Assembly: GCA_021186555.1 (NCBI GenBank)
Contig: JAJKFL010000237.1
Location: forward strand, 42,020,483 to 42,084,482
Direction: 5' to 3'
From: Reticulitermes speratus
Taxonomy: Eukaryota; Arthropoda; Insecta; Blattodea; Rhinotermitidae
Length of the DNA stretch: 64,000 nt
Shown here: positions 1 through 11,020 of the stretch, one piece after another
Layout: every line of letters begins with the position of its first letter
How positions within the stretch are numbered: position 1 is the stretch's first letter
Translations under genes and position numbers: made by a program
The notes under the pieces: generated by a model
The model's database searches: none
What the model was told of the DNA's origin: nothing
The model's input: only the letters and a program-made list of their open reading frames with translations

Positions 1-754
1 ATTATATTAAAGATTGCTTGATTTTTGAGCATGTTTCGTGAAGTTGCACAAAAAATAAACTTTTATGTGGACACCACGTTCGTTCGTCTGTCCGTCCGTG
101 ACCAAGTATCAACGGCTAAACAGTTTGTCAGGTTTCTATAAAATTGGACTTAGAGACTTTACAAAATGTTTCGTGAAGATTGGCCCAGTATAAGCCACGC
201 TTTAATTAAGGGTGCAAATGCATTTCTGTCCGCACTTCCCACAGTTATTGACCGATTTGGGTGAAATTCGGTACAAGACATCTGCACATAATGCTGCTGA
301 GCTTTTGTGAGTTTCGTGAAAATCGGTGAAGAGAAGGCTGTACTGTTCATCTGGGCGTGAATGAAATTATATCTGCGTGTAGACCGTAAAACTGTATGAC
401 ATGTGAAACGTAAAGAATGCCTTTGTAAAGCGTATGTATTGCGTCACGGAGAGTACAATTTGCAGGCTTATTTGACTTTATACGTGACCTATTATTTTTA
501 AAAAAGGACGAAGTTTCGGCGGGTTAAAATATTTCCGTTCTCAGGTGAAATTGTGAAGGTGAAGGTGACTGAAAAAAAGAGCTATTCTTAGTCACGGGTC
601 GATATGAGTTTTCTTGATCGAAGTGTCTAAAGTGTGGCGTAGGAACTGTTTATATATGTACATGTATGACGTAACGTAACACTGGCGATAGGACAGATAC
701 ATTTGGTTTGTGTGAAGTGTTTTCTAGAGGTGTGGTCACGGAAACACGACCCGG
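1..754. other. Intergenic stretch with a dispersed-repeat remnant
   Basis: No gene is visible. Positions about 80-345 contain the motif CTGTCCGTCCGTGA followed by AT-rich sequence with TTTCGTGAAGATTGG and TTTCGTGAAAATCGG. Similar CTGTCYGTCCG blocks recur near 23350 and 58555, so this is probably an old dispersed repeat rather than unique sequence. The family is not identified. Open frames here are short and look random. Confidence 0.4.
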
Positions 755-903
755 GTCACAGTTCAGGCGGTTAGCAACCGGGTGCTCACCGAGGAGACAG
801 GAGTTCAGTGCTAAGGCAGTGCATGTGGCATTTGTGGTAGACAAAGTGACAGGAGACAGAATTTTTTCCGAGTACTTCTATCTTTCCCTTTCATTGTTAC
901 ATA
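755..903 (+). mobile_element. SINE family 2 (tRNA-headed), degraded copy
   Basis: The stretch aligns by eye with the better copy at 52760-52965. Shared landmarks are TTCAGGCGGTTAG (A-box region), then after a poorly matching B-box region GGCATTTGTGGTAGACAAAG, then GACAGG and AGTACTT. The B box is badly decayed and the copy has many substitutions, so it is old. A short frame running through it has no coding character. Confidence 0.55.
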
Positions 904-987
904 CAGAGTGCTTGATATACTGACGTTATATAATGAAGATACCGACAGCGTACAAACATACAAAGTAACAATGTGCACATGTAACGT

Positions 988-2810
988 TTAAACTCTTAAA
1001 GTCTAGTGGTTACTATATGTACCACCAGGTTTAACATTCACAAATTCTATGTTCTGCCCACACAGTGTATTTATGTGTTTTGTGTGGATCTCAGAACAAA
1101 CAGCGATTATTTCACTGTACAACATTAACTGATTGGTTTGTATAACTGAGACGGAGTGTGTTTACTGCGCGGTACGGACTGTATTTATGTGTTTTGTGTG
1201 GATCTCAGTACAAACAGCGATTATTTCACTGTACAACATTAACTGACTGGTTTGTATAACTGAGACGGAGTGTGTTTACTGCGCGGTACGGACTGTATTT
1301 ATGTGTTTTGTGTGGATCTCAGAACAAACAGCGATTATTTCACTGTACAACATTAACTGAATGGTTTGTATAGCTGAGACGGAGTGTGTTTACTGCGCGG
1401 TACGGACTGTATTTATGTGTTTTGTGTGGATCTCAGAACAAACAGCGATTATTTCACTGTACAACATTAACTGACTGGTTTGTATAGCTGAGACGGAGTG
1501 TGTTTACTGCGCGGTACGGACTGTATTTATGTGTTTTGTGTGGATCTCAGAACAAACAGCGATTATTTCACTGTACAACATTAACTGACTGGTTTGTATA
1601 GCTGAGACGGAGTGTGTTTACTGTGCGGTACGGACTGTATTTATGTGTTTTGTGTGGATCTCAGAACAAACAGCGATTATTTCACTGTACAACATTAACT
1701 GACTGGTTTGTATAGCTGAGACGGAGTGTGTTTACTGCGCGGTACGGACTGTATTTATGTGTTTTGTGTGGATCTCAGAACAAACAGCGATTATTTCACT
1801 GTACAACATTAACTGACTGGTTTGTATAGCTGAGACGGAGTGTGTTTACTGCGCGGTACGGACTGTATTTATGTGTTTTGTGTGGATCTCAGAACAAACA
1901 GCGATTATTTCACTGTACAACATTAACTGACTGGTTTGTATAACTGAGACGGAGTGTGTTTACTGCGCGGTACGGACTGTATTTATGTGTTTTGTGTGGA
2001 TCTCAGAACAAACAGCGATTATTTCACTGTACAACATTAACTGACTGGTTTGTATAACTGAGACGGAGTGTGTTTACTGCGCGGTACGGACTGTATTTAT
2101 GTGTTTTGTGTGGATCTCAGTACAAACAGCGATTATTTCACTGTACAGCATTAACTGACTGGTTTGTATAACTGAGACTGAGTGTGTTTACTGCGCGGTA
2201 CGGACTGTATTTATGTGTTTTGTGTGGATCTCAGAACAAACAGCGATTATTTCACTGTACAACATTAACTGACTGGTTTGTATAACTGAGACGGAGTGTG
2301 TTTACTGCGCGGTACGGACTGTATGTGTTTTGTGTGGATCTCAGAACAAACAGCGATTATTTCACTGTACAACATTAACTGACTGGTTTGTATAACTGAG
2401 ACGGAGTGTGTTTACTGCGCGGTACGGACTGTATTTATGTGTTTTATGTGGATCTCAGAACAAACAGCGATTATTTCACTGTACAACATTAACTGACTGG
2501 TTTGTATAACTGAGACGGAGTGTGTTTACTGCGCGGTACGGACTGTATGTGTTTTGTGTGGATCTCAGAACAAACAGCGATTATTTCACTGTACAACATT
2601 AACTGACTGGTTTGTATAACTGAGACGGAGTGTGTTTACTGCGCGGTACGGACTGTATGTGTTTTGTGTGGATCTCAGAACAAACAGCGATTATTTCACT
2701 GTACAACATTAACTGATTGATTTGTATAACTGAGACGGAGTGTGTTTACTGCGCGGTACGAACTGGGTGTTTAAATATAGATAAGTTAATTTTCGTCTTT
2801 AAAGGGCTAA
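988..2810 (+). mobile_element. 114-bp minisatellite cassette, copy A (apparently complete)
   Basis: Candidate non-autonomous mobile element. The left end begins TTAAACTCTTAAAGTCTAG, followed by the ~75-bp leader with hairpin arms GTGGTTAC/GTACCAC and the junction CCCACACAG. The core is the 114-bp tandem array (1066-2765). The right flank runs from GTACGAACTG to CTTTAAAGGGCTAA at 2797-2810, roughly the reverse complement of the family left end (TTAACCCTYTAAAG). If both ends are real, this copy is whole, about 1.8 kb, with TTAA-like boundaries as in piggyBac elements. It has no coding capacity. Confidence 0.5.
1066..2765 (+). repeat. 114-bp minisatellite array A, about 15 units
   Basis: Units start TGTATTTATGTGTTTTGTG, pass through ACAGCGATTATTTCACTG and CTGAGACGGAGTGTG, and end CTGCGCGGTACGGACTG. 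Starts at 1066, 1180 and 1294 fix the period at 114 bp. Copies are nearly identical; some near the right side lack 4 bp (TATGTG in place of TATTTATGTG). The first unit starts directly after the leader. It is non-coding: 114 is divisible by 3 but the unit carries stops. Confidence 0.97.
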
Positions 2811-3346
2811 TTACTTGCTGTGCTTGTATTCAGACGAGAAGGCATAGATAACTTAAGATGCTCGCTGTTAAGTAGCAGTGTACGTTATTTCAAGACAGTA
2901 CTGTACTATATATAGTCAGCAGTGTATAATTCACGTTTCCTAGAGATCTCGAGTATTTTTATTAGTTTTCTGAAACTTTTTAAGGCCGTAATGTTATATT
3001 TACTGCCTTCATCTCAGTTTACGGTTTGCACGATATTTAATTATCACGCCTTGTACTGCTTTACTGCAGCTGTTGGTAGCACTGCCTTCAATACTGCAGG
3101 ACATAAAACAGACGTATCCTTCCCAATGTATAGCTTGAAAATTAACTTCATATTTTAAAGGTATTTTTTCTCGTTTTTCACTTTGTTTAACCTCTTTAAT
3201 CCTTAAATTGATCTAAACAAGACTGCAAATGGTGTACTATTGATCGTAGTACATAAACTTTAACAAGGCGTTCTTGAATATCCATGTGTCCTATATTTTC
3301 ATTGTTTAGGCGCGCAGGCCTAAATGTCGATAATTTCATCTATGGA
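2811..3346. other. Unremarkable AT-rich spacer
   Basis: About 0.5 kb between copy A and an 11-bp array. I see no transposon ends, SINE boxes or convincing coding frame. A 78-codon frame is present but is short and low in complexity. Confidence 0.4.
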
Positions 3347-3347
3347 C

Positions 3348-3556
3348 ACACGGTCCACTCGCTGTCCACTCACGGTCCACTCACGGTCAACTCACGGACC
3401 ACTCACAGTCCTCTCACGGTCCACTCATGGTCCACTCACAGTCCACTCACGGTCCACTCACGTTATACTCACGGTCCACTCACGGACCACTCACAGTCCA
3501 CTCACGGTCCACTCATGGTCCACTCACAGTCCACTCACGGCACAATAACGGTCAGG
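3348..3556. repeat. 11-bp minisatellite, about 19 units
   Basis: The tandem unit is CACTCACGGTC, with variants CTCACAGTC, CTCATGGTC and CTCACGGAC. Because 11 is not a multiple of 3, all frames run through an 11-residue repeat every 33 bp, which gives spurious frames. Confidence 0.93.
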
Positions 3557-3928
3557 TCAAATATTGTATGCGTGTATTTAAATGCATTTCTCCGTGACTG
3601 TCCCGTGCTTTGACTGTGATCGCTAGTGTGGAAACCGCTGTTGAAACACAGTGGAGACAATTTGACCGGCTGTTGACTTGAGCGTGAGTATGAAATGTTC
3701 GTGATCTCTGGCCCTGTATTTCGGACCCGTTAGTGCTTGATAACAGACATGAAGGGCTTCAGTGTGGAAGACGACAAGTGGGTATGATTTGTGACGTCAG
3801 AGATGTTTGTGCACGCACCGGTCCGCCACACTGCCAAATTTATGCTACAGTATTACGCAAATTTATTTATCCCTTGTTTGGTTAATTCGTTCTGTTAGTT
3901 TATTTACTCGTGCATACAGTACAACCTG
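3557..3928. other. Spacer without recognised features
   Basis: About 370 bp of mixed sequence between the 11-bp array and the leader of the next 114-bp cassette. No gene, SINE or repeat is recognised. Confidence 0.35.
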
Positions 3929-4007
3929 TTTAGCACCATAAAGCCCAGTGGTTACTATATGTACCACCACGTTTAACATTCAACAATTCTACGTTCTGCC
4001 CACACAG
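3929..4007 (+). repeat. Cassette leader, copy B
   Basis: It reads TTTAGCACCATAAAGCCCAG, then the hairpin GTGGTTAC-TATAT-GTACCAC, then GTTTAACATTC and TTCTACGTTCTGCCCACACAG, ending exactly where the 114-bp array begins. It is nearly identical to the leaders of copies A, C, E and F', which places it as the left end of the same dispersed element. Confidence 0.75.
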
Positions 4008-5609
4008 TGTATTTATGTGTTTTGTGTGGATCTCAGAACAAACAGCGATTATTTCACTGTACAACATTAACTGACTGGTTTGTATAACTGAGACGGAGTG
4101 TGTTTACTGCGCGGTACGGACTGTATTTATGTGTTTTGTGTGGATCTCAGAACAAACAGCGATTATTTCACTGTACAACATTAACTGACTGGTTTGTATA
4201 ACTGAGACGGAGTGTGTTTACTGCGCGGTACGGACTGTATTATGTGTTTTGTGTGGATCTCAGAACAAACAGCGATTATTTCACTGTACAACATTAACTG
4301 ACTGGTTTGTATAACTGAGACGGAGTGTGTTTACTGCGCGGTACGGACTGTATTATGTGTTTTGTGTGGATCTCAGAACAAACAGCGATTATTTCACTGT
4401 ACAACATTAACTGACTGGTTTGTATAACTGAGACGGAGTGTGTTTACTGCGCGGTACGGACTGTAATTTATGTGTTTTGTGTGGATCTCAGAACAAACAG
4501 CGTTTATTCACTGTACAAACATTAACTGACTGGTTTGTATAACTGAGACGGAGTGTGTTTATGCGCGGTAACGGACTGTATTTATGTGTTTGTGTGGATC
4601 TAAGAACAAACAGCGATTATTTCACTGTACACATTAACTGACTGGTTTGTATAAACCTGAGACGACGAGTGTGTTTACTGCGCGGTACGGACTGTAATTT
4701 ATGTGTTTTGTGTGGATCTCAGAACAAACAGCGATTATTTCACTGTACAACATTAACTGACTGGTTTGTAAAACTGAGACGGAGTGTGTTTTACATACGC
4801 GTAACGGACTGTATTTATGTGTTTTTGTGTGGATCTCAGAACAAACAGCGATTATTTCACATGTACACATTAACTGACTGGTTTGTATAACTCAGACGGA
4901 GTGTGTTTACTGCGCGGTAACGGACTGTATTTATGTGGTTTGTGTGGATCTCAGAACAACAGCGATTATTTCACTGTACATCATTAACTGGCTGGTTTGT
5001 ATAACTGAGAGGAGTGTTTTACTTGCGCGGTACGGACTGTATTTATGTGGTTTGTGTGGATCTCAGAACAAACAGCGATTATTTCACTGTACAGCATTAA
5101 CTGGCTGGTTGTATAACTGAGACGGAGTGTGTTTTACTGCGCGTTACGGACTGTATTTATGTGGTTTGTGTGGATCTCAGAACAAACAGCGATTATTTCA
5201 CTGTACAGCATTAACTGGCTGGTTTGTATAACTGAGACGGAGTGTGTTTACTGCGCGGATACGGACTGTATTTATTGTGGTTTGTGTGATCTCAGAACAA
5301 ACAGCGATTATTTCACTGTACAGCATTAACCTGGCTGGTTGTATAACTGAGACGGAGTGTGTTTACTGCGCGGTACGGACTGTATTTATGTGGTTTGTGT
5401 GGATCTCAGAACAAACAGCGATTATTTCACTGTACAGCATTAACTGGCTGGTTTGTATAACTGAGACGGAGTGTGTTTACTGCGCGGTACGGACTGTATT
5501 TATGTGTTTTGTGTGGATCTCAGAACACACAGCCATTATTTCACTGTACAGCATTAACTGACTGTTTGTATAACTGAGACGGAGTGTGTTTACTGCGCGG
5601 TACGGACTG
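4008..5609 (+). repeat. 114-bp minisatellite array B, about 14 units
   Basis: Same unit as array A, starting directly after its leader. From about 4470 onward the units carry many single-base insertions and deletions (for example GTAACGG for GTACGG, ATAAACCTGAG for ATAACTGAG), unlike the near-perfect other arrays. The tail around 5040-5560 prefers TGTGGTTTGTG and CAGCATTAACTGG variants, so it forms a sub-block. The right flank after GTACGGACTG is CGTCTTTGAATCAG. Confidence 0.95.
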
Positions 5610-6042
5610 CGTCTTTGAATCAGTGCACTGACTTCACGTGTGCGTAAGAAGCGTTTGCCACTACCTAGAGGATTGTTTTCGACAAAAAATGGGGAGTTTA
5701 ATACTGATTCAGATGCACTGTTGACGTGGTGTTCTATTTTAGCTGCTGTTTAACGGACATAACGACGGACAAGCCAGTCTTACTCTGTTACACAGTAATT
5801 CCATAGGCCTAACCGCCGTGACATTTTATCCATCCGTTCGTCCACGCAGCAGCTGTCGCACTCAGAGTGCCAAGTAACAGTTTCTTTTAGCAACGGGAAA
5901 ATTTTGAATAAAAAACTTTTCATCGCCCTGAATAACTTTAAATAATTTCAGTTTTTTTCTTCCCAGTAACGTGGCCAAAGACGAGGGGCGGCGTAAAACA
6001 AGAAGACAGAAACTAATTACTTAAGATTTAATGCGGGGATAG
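5610..6042. other. Spacer
   Basis: No gene is recognised. A short ATCCATCCGTTCGTCCACG block near 5830 resembles the dispersed CTGTCCGTCCG repeats elsewhere but is too short to assign. Confidence 0.3.
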
Positions 6043-6330
6043 CTGAATGGTGGCCGGACAGTCAGAATGGTGGCCGGACAGTCAGAATGTTGGCCGGACA
6101 GTCAGAATGTTGGCCGGACAGTCAGAATGTTGGCCGGACAGTCAGAATGTTGGCCGGACAGTCAGAATGTTGGCCGGACAGTCAGAATGTTGGCCGGACA
6201 GTCAGAATGTTGGCCGGACAGTCAGAATGTTGGCCGGACAGTCAGAATGTTGGCCGGACAGTCAGAATGTTGGCCGGACAGTCAGAATGTTGGCCGGACA
6301 GTCAGAATGTTGGCCGGACAGTCAGAATGT
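6043..6330. repeat. 20-bp minisatellite (TGGCCGGACAGTCAGAATGT), about 14 units
   Basis: The units are almost perfect; only the first two differ (GGTGGCC for TGTTGGCC). High identity suggests recent expansion. Frames of 85-130 codons across it arise because the unit lacks stops, and are not genes. Confidence 0.96.
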
Positions 6331-6424
6331 TTCAGACTTCGTAAACATTTTCTATCAAGTTGCTGCTTATTGTCATAACACAGATAGGGTTAGAAGTCTT
6401 GAAAACTTCTGTGGTTACAGGTAT

Positions 6425-9040
6425 GGACTGACTAAATAACTGACTGACTGACTGACTGACTGACTAAATAACTGACTGACTGACTAAATAACATGACTGA
6501 CTGACTAAATAACTGACTGACTGACTAAATAACTGACTGAATGACTAAATAACTGACTGACTGACTAAATAACTGACTGACTGACTAAATAACTGACTGA
6601 CTGACTAAATAACTGACTGAATGACTAAATAACTGACTGACTGACTAAATAACTGACTGACTGACTAAATAACTGACTGACTGACTAAATAACTGACTGA
6701 CTGACTAAATAACTGACTGACTGACTAAATAACTGACTGACTGACTAAATAACTGACTGACTGACTAAATAACTGACTGACTTACTAAATAACTGACTGA
6801 CTTACTAAATAACTGACTGACTTACTAAATAACTGACTTGACTTACTAAATAACTGACTGACTGACTAAATAACTGACTGACTGACTAAAACTGACTGAC
6901 TACTAAATAACTGACTGACTTACTAAATATAACTGACTGACTAAATAACTGACTGACTGACTAAATAACTGACTGACTGACTAAATAACTGACTGACTGA
7001 CTAAATAACTGACTGACTGACTAAATAACTGACTGACTGACTAAATAACTGACTGATACTAAATAACTGACTGACTGACTAAATAACTGACTGACTGACT
7101 AAATAACTGACATATACTGACTAAATAACTGACTGACTGACTAAATAACTGACTGACTGATAAATATACTGAACTGACTGACTTACTAAATAACTGACTG
7201 ACTAAATAACTGACTAGACTGCACTAAATAACTGACTGACTGACTAAATAACTGACTGACTGACTAAATAACTGACTGACTGACTAAATAACTGACTGAC
7301 TGACTAAATAACTGACTGACTAATATGACTATAAATAACTGATCGACTAAATAACTGATGACTGACTAAATAACTGACTGACTGACTAAATAACTGACTG
7401 ACTTACTAAATAACCTGACTAATACGTACTAAATAACTGACTGACTGACTAAATAACTAGACTGTGACTGACTAAATAATGATACTGACTAATACTGATA
7501 CTAAATAACTGAGACTGACTAAATAAACTGACTGACTGACTAAATAACTGACTGACTGACTAAATAACTGACTGACTGACTAATAATGATATAATACTGA
7601 CTGACTGACTAAATAACTGACTGACTGACTAATAATAACTGACTGACTGACTATAAATAACTCTGGATTTAAAAACTGATGACTGACTAAATAACTGACT
7701 GACTGACTAAATAACTGAGCTGACTGTACTAAATAACTGACTGACTTACTAAATAACTGACTGACTTACTAAATAACTGACTGACTTACTAAATAACTGA
7801 CTGACTAAAATAACTGACTGACTTACTAATACTAATATAATAACTGACTGACTGACTAAATAACTGACTGACTTACTAAATAACTGACTGACTGACTAAA
7901 TAACTGACTGATTCTGACTATATAATAACTGACTGACTGACTAAATAACTGACTGACTTACTAAATAACTGACTGACTTACTAAATAACTGACTGACTTA
8001 CTAAATAACTGACTGACTTACTAAATAACTGACTGACTAAATAAACTGACTGACTGACTAAATAACTGACTGACTGACTAAATAACTGACTGACTTACTA
8101 AATAACTGACTGACTGACTAAATAACTGACTGACTTACTAAATAACTGACTGACTTACTAAATAACTGACTGACTAAATAACTGACTGACTGACTAAATA
8201 ACTAACTGACTGACTGACTGACTAAATAACTGACTGACTGACTAAATAACTGACTGACTTACTAAATAACTGACTGACTTACTAAATAACTGACTGACTA
8301 AATAACTGACTGACTGACTAAATAACTAACTGACTGACTGACTAAATAACTGACTGACTGACTAAATAACTGACTGACTGACTAAATAACTGACTGACTT
8401 ACTAAATAACTGACTGACTGACTAAATAACTGACTGACTTACTAAATAACTGACTGACTGACTAAATAACTGACTGACTTACTAAATAACTGACTGACTG
8501 ACTAAATAACTGACTGACTGACTAAATAACTGACTGACTGAATAAATAACTGACTGACTGACTAAATAACTGACTGACTTACTAAATAACTGACTGACTT
8601 ACTAAATAACTGACTGACTGACTAAATAACTGACTGACTTACTAAATAACTGACTGACTGACTAAATAACTGACTGACTGACTAAATAACTGACTGACTG
8701 ACTAAATAACTGACTGACTGACTAAATAACTGACTGACTTACTAAATAACTGACTGACTAAATAACTGACTGACTTACTAAATAACTGACTGACTGACTA
8801 AATAACTGACTGACTGACTGACTGACTAAATAACTGACTGACAGACTAAATAACTGACTGACTGACTAAATAACTGACTGACTGACTAAATAACTGACTG
8901 ACTGACTAAATAACTGACTGACTGACTAAATAACTGACTGACTGACTGACTAAATAACTGACTGACTGACTGACTAAATAACTGACTGACTGACTAAATA
9001 ACTGACCGACTGACTAAATAACTGACTGACTGACTAAATA
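6425..9040. repeat. 20-bp minisatellite (TAAATAACTGACTGACTGAC), about 130 units
   Basis: A 2.6-kb array of (CTGA)n blocks separated by CTAAATAA. A common variant has CTTACTAAA; a rarer one has GAATGACT. Between about 6890 and 7930 it is littered with short indels. The right edge runs into AGCAACTAACTACATGG, the reverse complement of a LINE 3' end with its short tandem tail (next feature), so the array may have grown from that tail. Confidence 0.95.
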
Positions 9041-9350
9041 AGCAACTAACTACATGGAACAGAGTCGTTCATGAGAAGCTAATAGTTTCTCAGCTAGTCA
9101 AGAAGTTCCCCTCATTTTATGAAATCCGAAGTTTCATTACCGCATTCACAAGGGCCCACCGCTTGCCTCTATCCTGAGCCAGATCAATCCAGTCCCCACC
9201 TGTATCCTATTTATTGAAGGTCCTTTTGAATATTATCCTCCCATTTACTCTTAGATCTTCAAAGTGTCACTGTCCCTCAGGTTTCCCCACCAAAATTCTG
9301 CGTTCACCTCTACTCTCCCCGTACGTGCCACGTGCCCAACCAATCTACGA
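9041..9350 (-). mobile_element. LINE 3' end, reverse orientation
   Basis: Read on the minus strand this gives the reverse-transcriptase C-terminal tail and 3' UTR of the non-LTR element seen best at 30290-31016. Landmarks on + are CAGCTAGTCAAGAAGTTCCC, ATCCTGAGCCAGATCAATCC and TTGAATATTATCCTCCC. It is 5' truncated and decayed. Its 3' terminus abuts the 20-bp array at 6425-9040. Confidence 0.8.
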
Positions 9351-9444
9351 AATACAGACTGACAACAAATCCCTCGAAAATATGTTGTAGTTCAAATGCC
9401 TAACAAAGACAGTAACATAGTTGATATCACACAACAGCACAGTG

Positions 9445-10552
9445 GAACTCAGTTAGTGTCTAGACTCAGTTGGTTAGTGTCTAGACTCAGTTAGTTAGTG
9501 TCTAGACTCAGTTAGTTAGTGTCTAGACTCAGTTAGTTAGTGTCTAGACTCAGTTAGTTAGTGTCTAGACTCAGTTAGTTAGTGTCTAGACTCAGTTAGT
9601 GTCTAGACTCAGTTATTTAGTGTCTAGACTCAGTTAGTTAGTGTCTAGACTCAGTTAGTGTCTAGACTCAGTTAGTGTCTAGACTCAGTTAGTGTCTAGA
9701 CTCAGTTAGTTAGTGTCTAGACTCAGTTAGTTAGTGTCTAGACTCAGTTAGTGTCTAGACTCAGTTAGTTAGTGTCTAGACTCAGTTAGTTAGTGTCTAG
9801 ACTCAGTTAGTTAGTGTCTAGACTCAGTTAGTTAGTGTCTAGACTCAGTTAGTGTCTAGACTCAGTTAGTTAGTGTCTAGACTCAGTTAGTTAGTGTCTA
9901 GACTCAGTTAGTGTCTAGACTCAGTTAGTTAGTGTCTAGACTTAGTTAGTGTCTAGACTCAATTAGTTAGTGTCTAGACTCAGTTAGTTAGTGTCTAGAC
10001 TCAATTAGTTAGTGTCTAGACTCAGTTAGTTAGTGTCTAGACTCAGTTAGTGTCTAGACTCAGTTAGTGTCTAGACTCAGTTAGTTAGTGTCTAGACTCA
10101 GTTAGTTAGTGTCTAGACTCAGTTAGTTAGTGTCTAGACTCAGTTAGTGTCTAGACTCAGTTAGTGTCTAGACTCAGTTAGTTAGTGTCTAGACTTAGTT
10201 AGTGTCTAGACTCAGTTAGTTAGTGTCTAGACTCAGTTAATGTCTAGACTCAGTTAGTTAGTGTCTAGACTCAGTTAGTTAGTGTCTAGACTCAGTTAGT
10301 GTCTAGACTCAGTTAGTTAGTGTCTAGACTTAGTTAGTGTCTAGACTCAATTAGTTAGTGTCTAGACTCAGTTAGTTAGTGTCTAGACTCAATTAGTTAG
10401 TGTCTAGACTCAGTTAGTTAGTGTCTAGACTCAGTTAGTGTCTAGACTCAGTTAGTTAGTGTCTAGACTCAGTTAGTTAGTGTCTACACTCAGTTAGTGT
10501 CTAGACTCAGTTAGTTAGTTAGTGTCTAGACTCAGTTAGTTAGTGTCTAGAC
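9445..10552. repeat. 21/17-bp minisatellite with GTCTAGAC core, about 55 units
   Basis: The units are GTCTAGACTCAGTTAGTTAGT (21 bp when the GTTA is doubled, 17 bp when single), intermixed along 1.1 kb. Each unit holds the 8-bp palindrome GTCTAGAC. The GTTAGTTAG part matches the short tandem tail of the LINE family in this window. Stops occur in every frame; there is no coding potential. Confidence 0.95.
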
Positions 10553-10927
10553 ATCTTTGGCACTTTATTACCATTTTACAAATCTTATGACCTGTATTGT
10601 GCAGGACGACATATAATTGCTGATTGCAGTCACAGTTTTAACTACTCATTGAGCCTCCTATCCAGTTGCTATTAGGGTCTTTTCCCCCTGGAGATAAAGC
10701 AGCTGGAGGAAGGGGAGATTGACCTGACACCATCTACTGCTAAAGTTAATGCTCGGATCTGTACCTCCACCGCCCCCCTGCATGCATTCATAATGTGCAC
10801 AGTACAGACCTTTAACTCTACATAAAAGTTATGAGGCGTGGATTGGATTTATCTTGCTCAGGATACAGACCAATGGTAGGCTAGTTTGAACGAGGCAGAT
10901 ATCTTTATGGTTCCGTGTAGTATGGTG
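10553..10927. other. Spacer
   Basis: About 375 bp. The stretch TTATTACCATTTTACAAATC to about 10750 is unique-looking sequence; no gene or transposon family is recognised. Confidence 0.3.
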
Positions 10928-10990
10928 CGATGTTTTGAGCAGCTGAGCGACTGTCAGCTTGTGAAGAAAGGCTGTGCTGCATGGCGACGG
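10928..10990 (+). mobile_element. LINE 3'-UTR remnant
   Basis: AGCAGCTGAGCGACTGTCAG followed by CTTGTGAAGAAAGGCTGTG matches the extreme 3' UTR of the LINE at 30930-30990 (CTAGCTGACGACCTGTTAG, CTTGTCAAGAAGGACTGTG). Only the last ~60 bp are preserved. It ends about 30 bp before the large 44-bp array. Confidence 0.6.
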
Positions 10991-11020
10991 TTCAGCATTT
11001 TGTAGTGCAGTATTTTATTT

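Noticed and set aside
988-2810. LTR retroelement
   Set aside because: Leader and flank are not direct repeats, there is no TG..CA end pair, primer site or coding region; the ends look inverted rather than direct.
9445-10552. Telomere-like repeat (GTTAG)
   Set aside because: The unit is GTCTAGACTCAGTTAGTTAGT, not (TTAGG)n, and it is internal to the contig.
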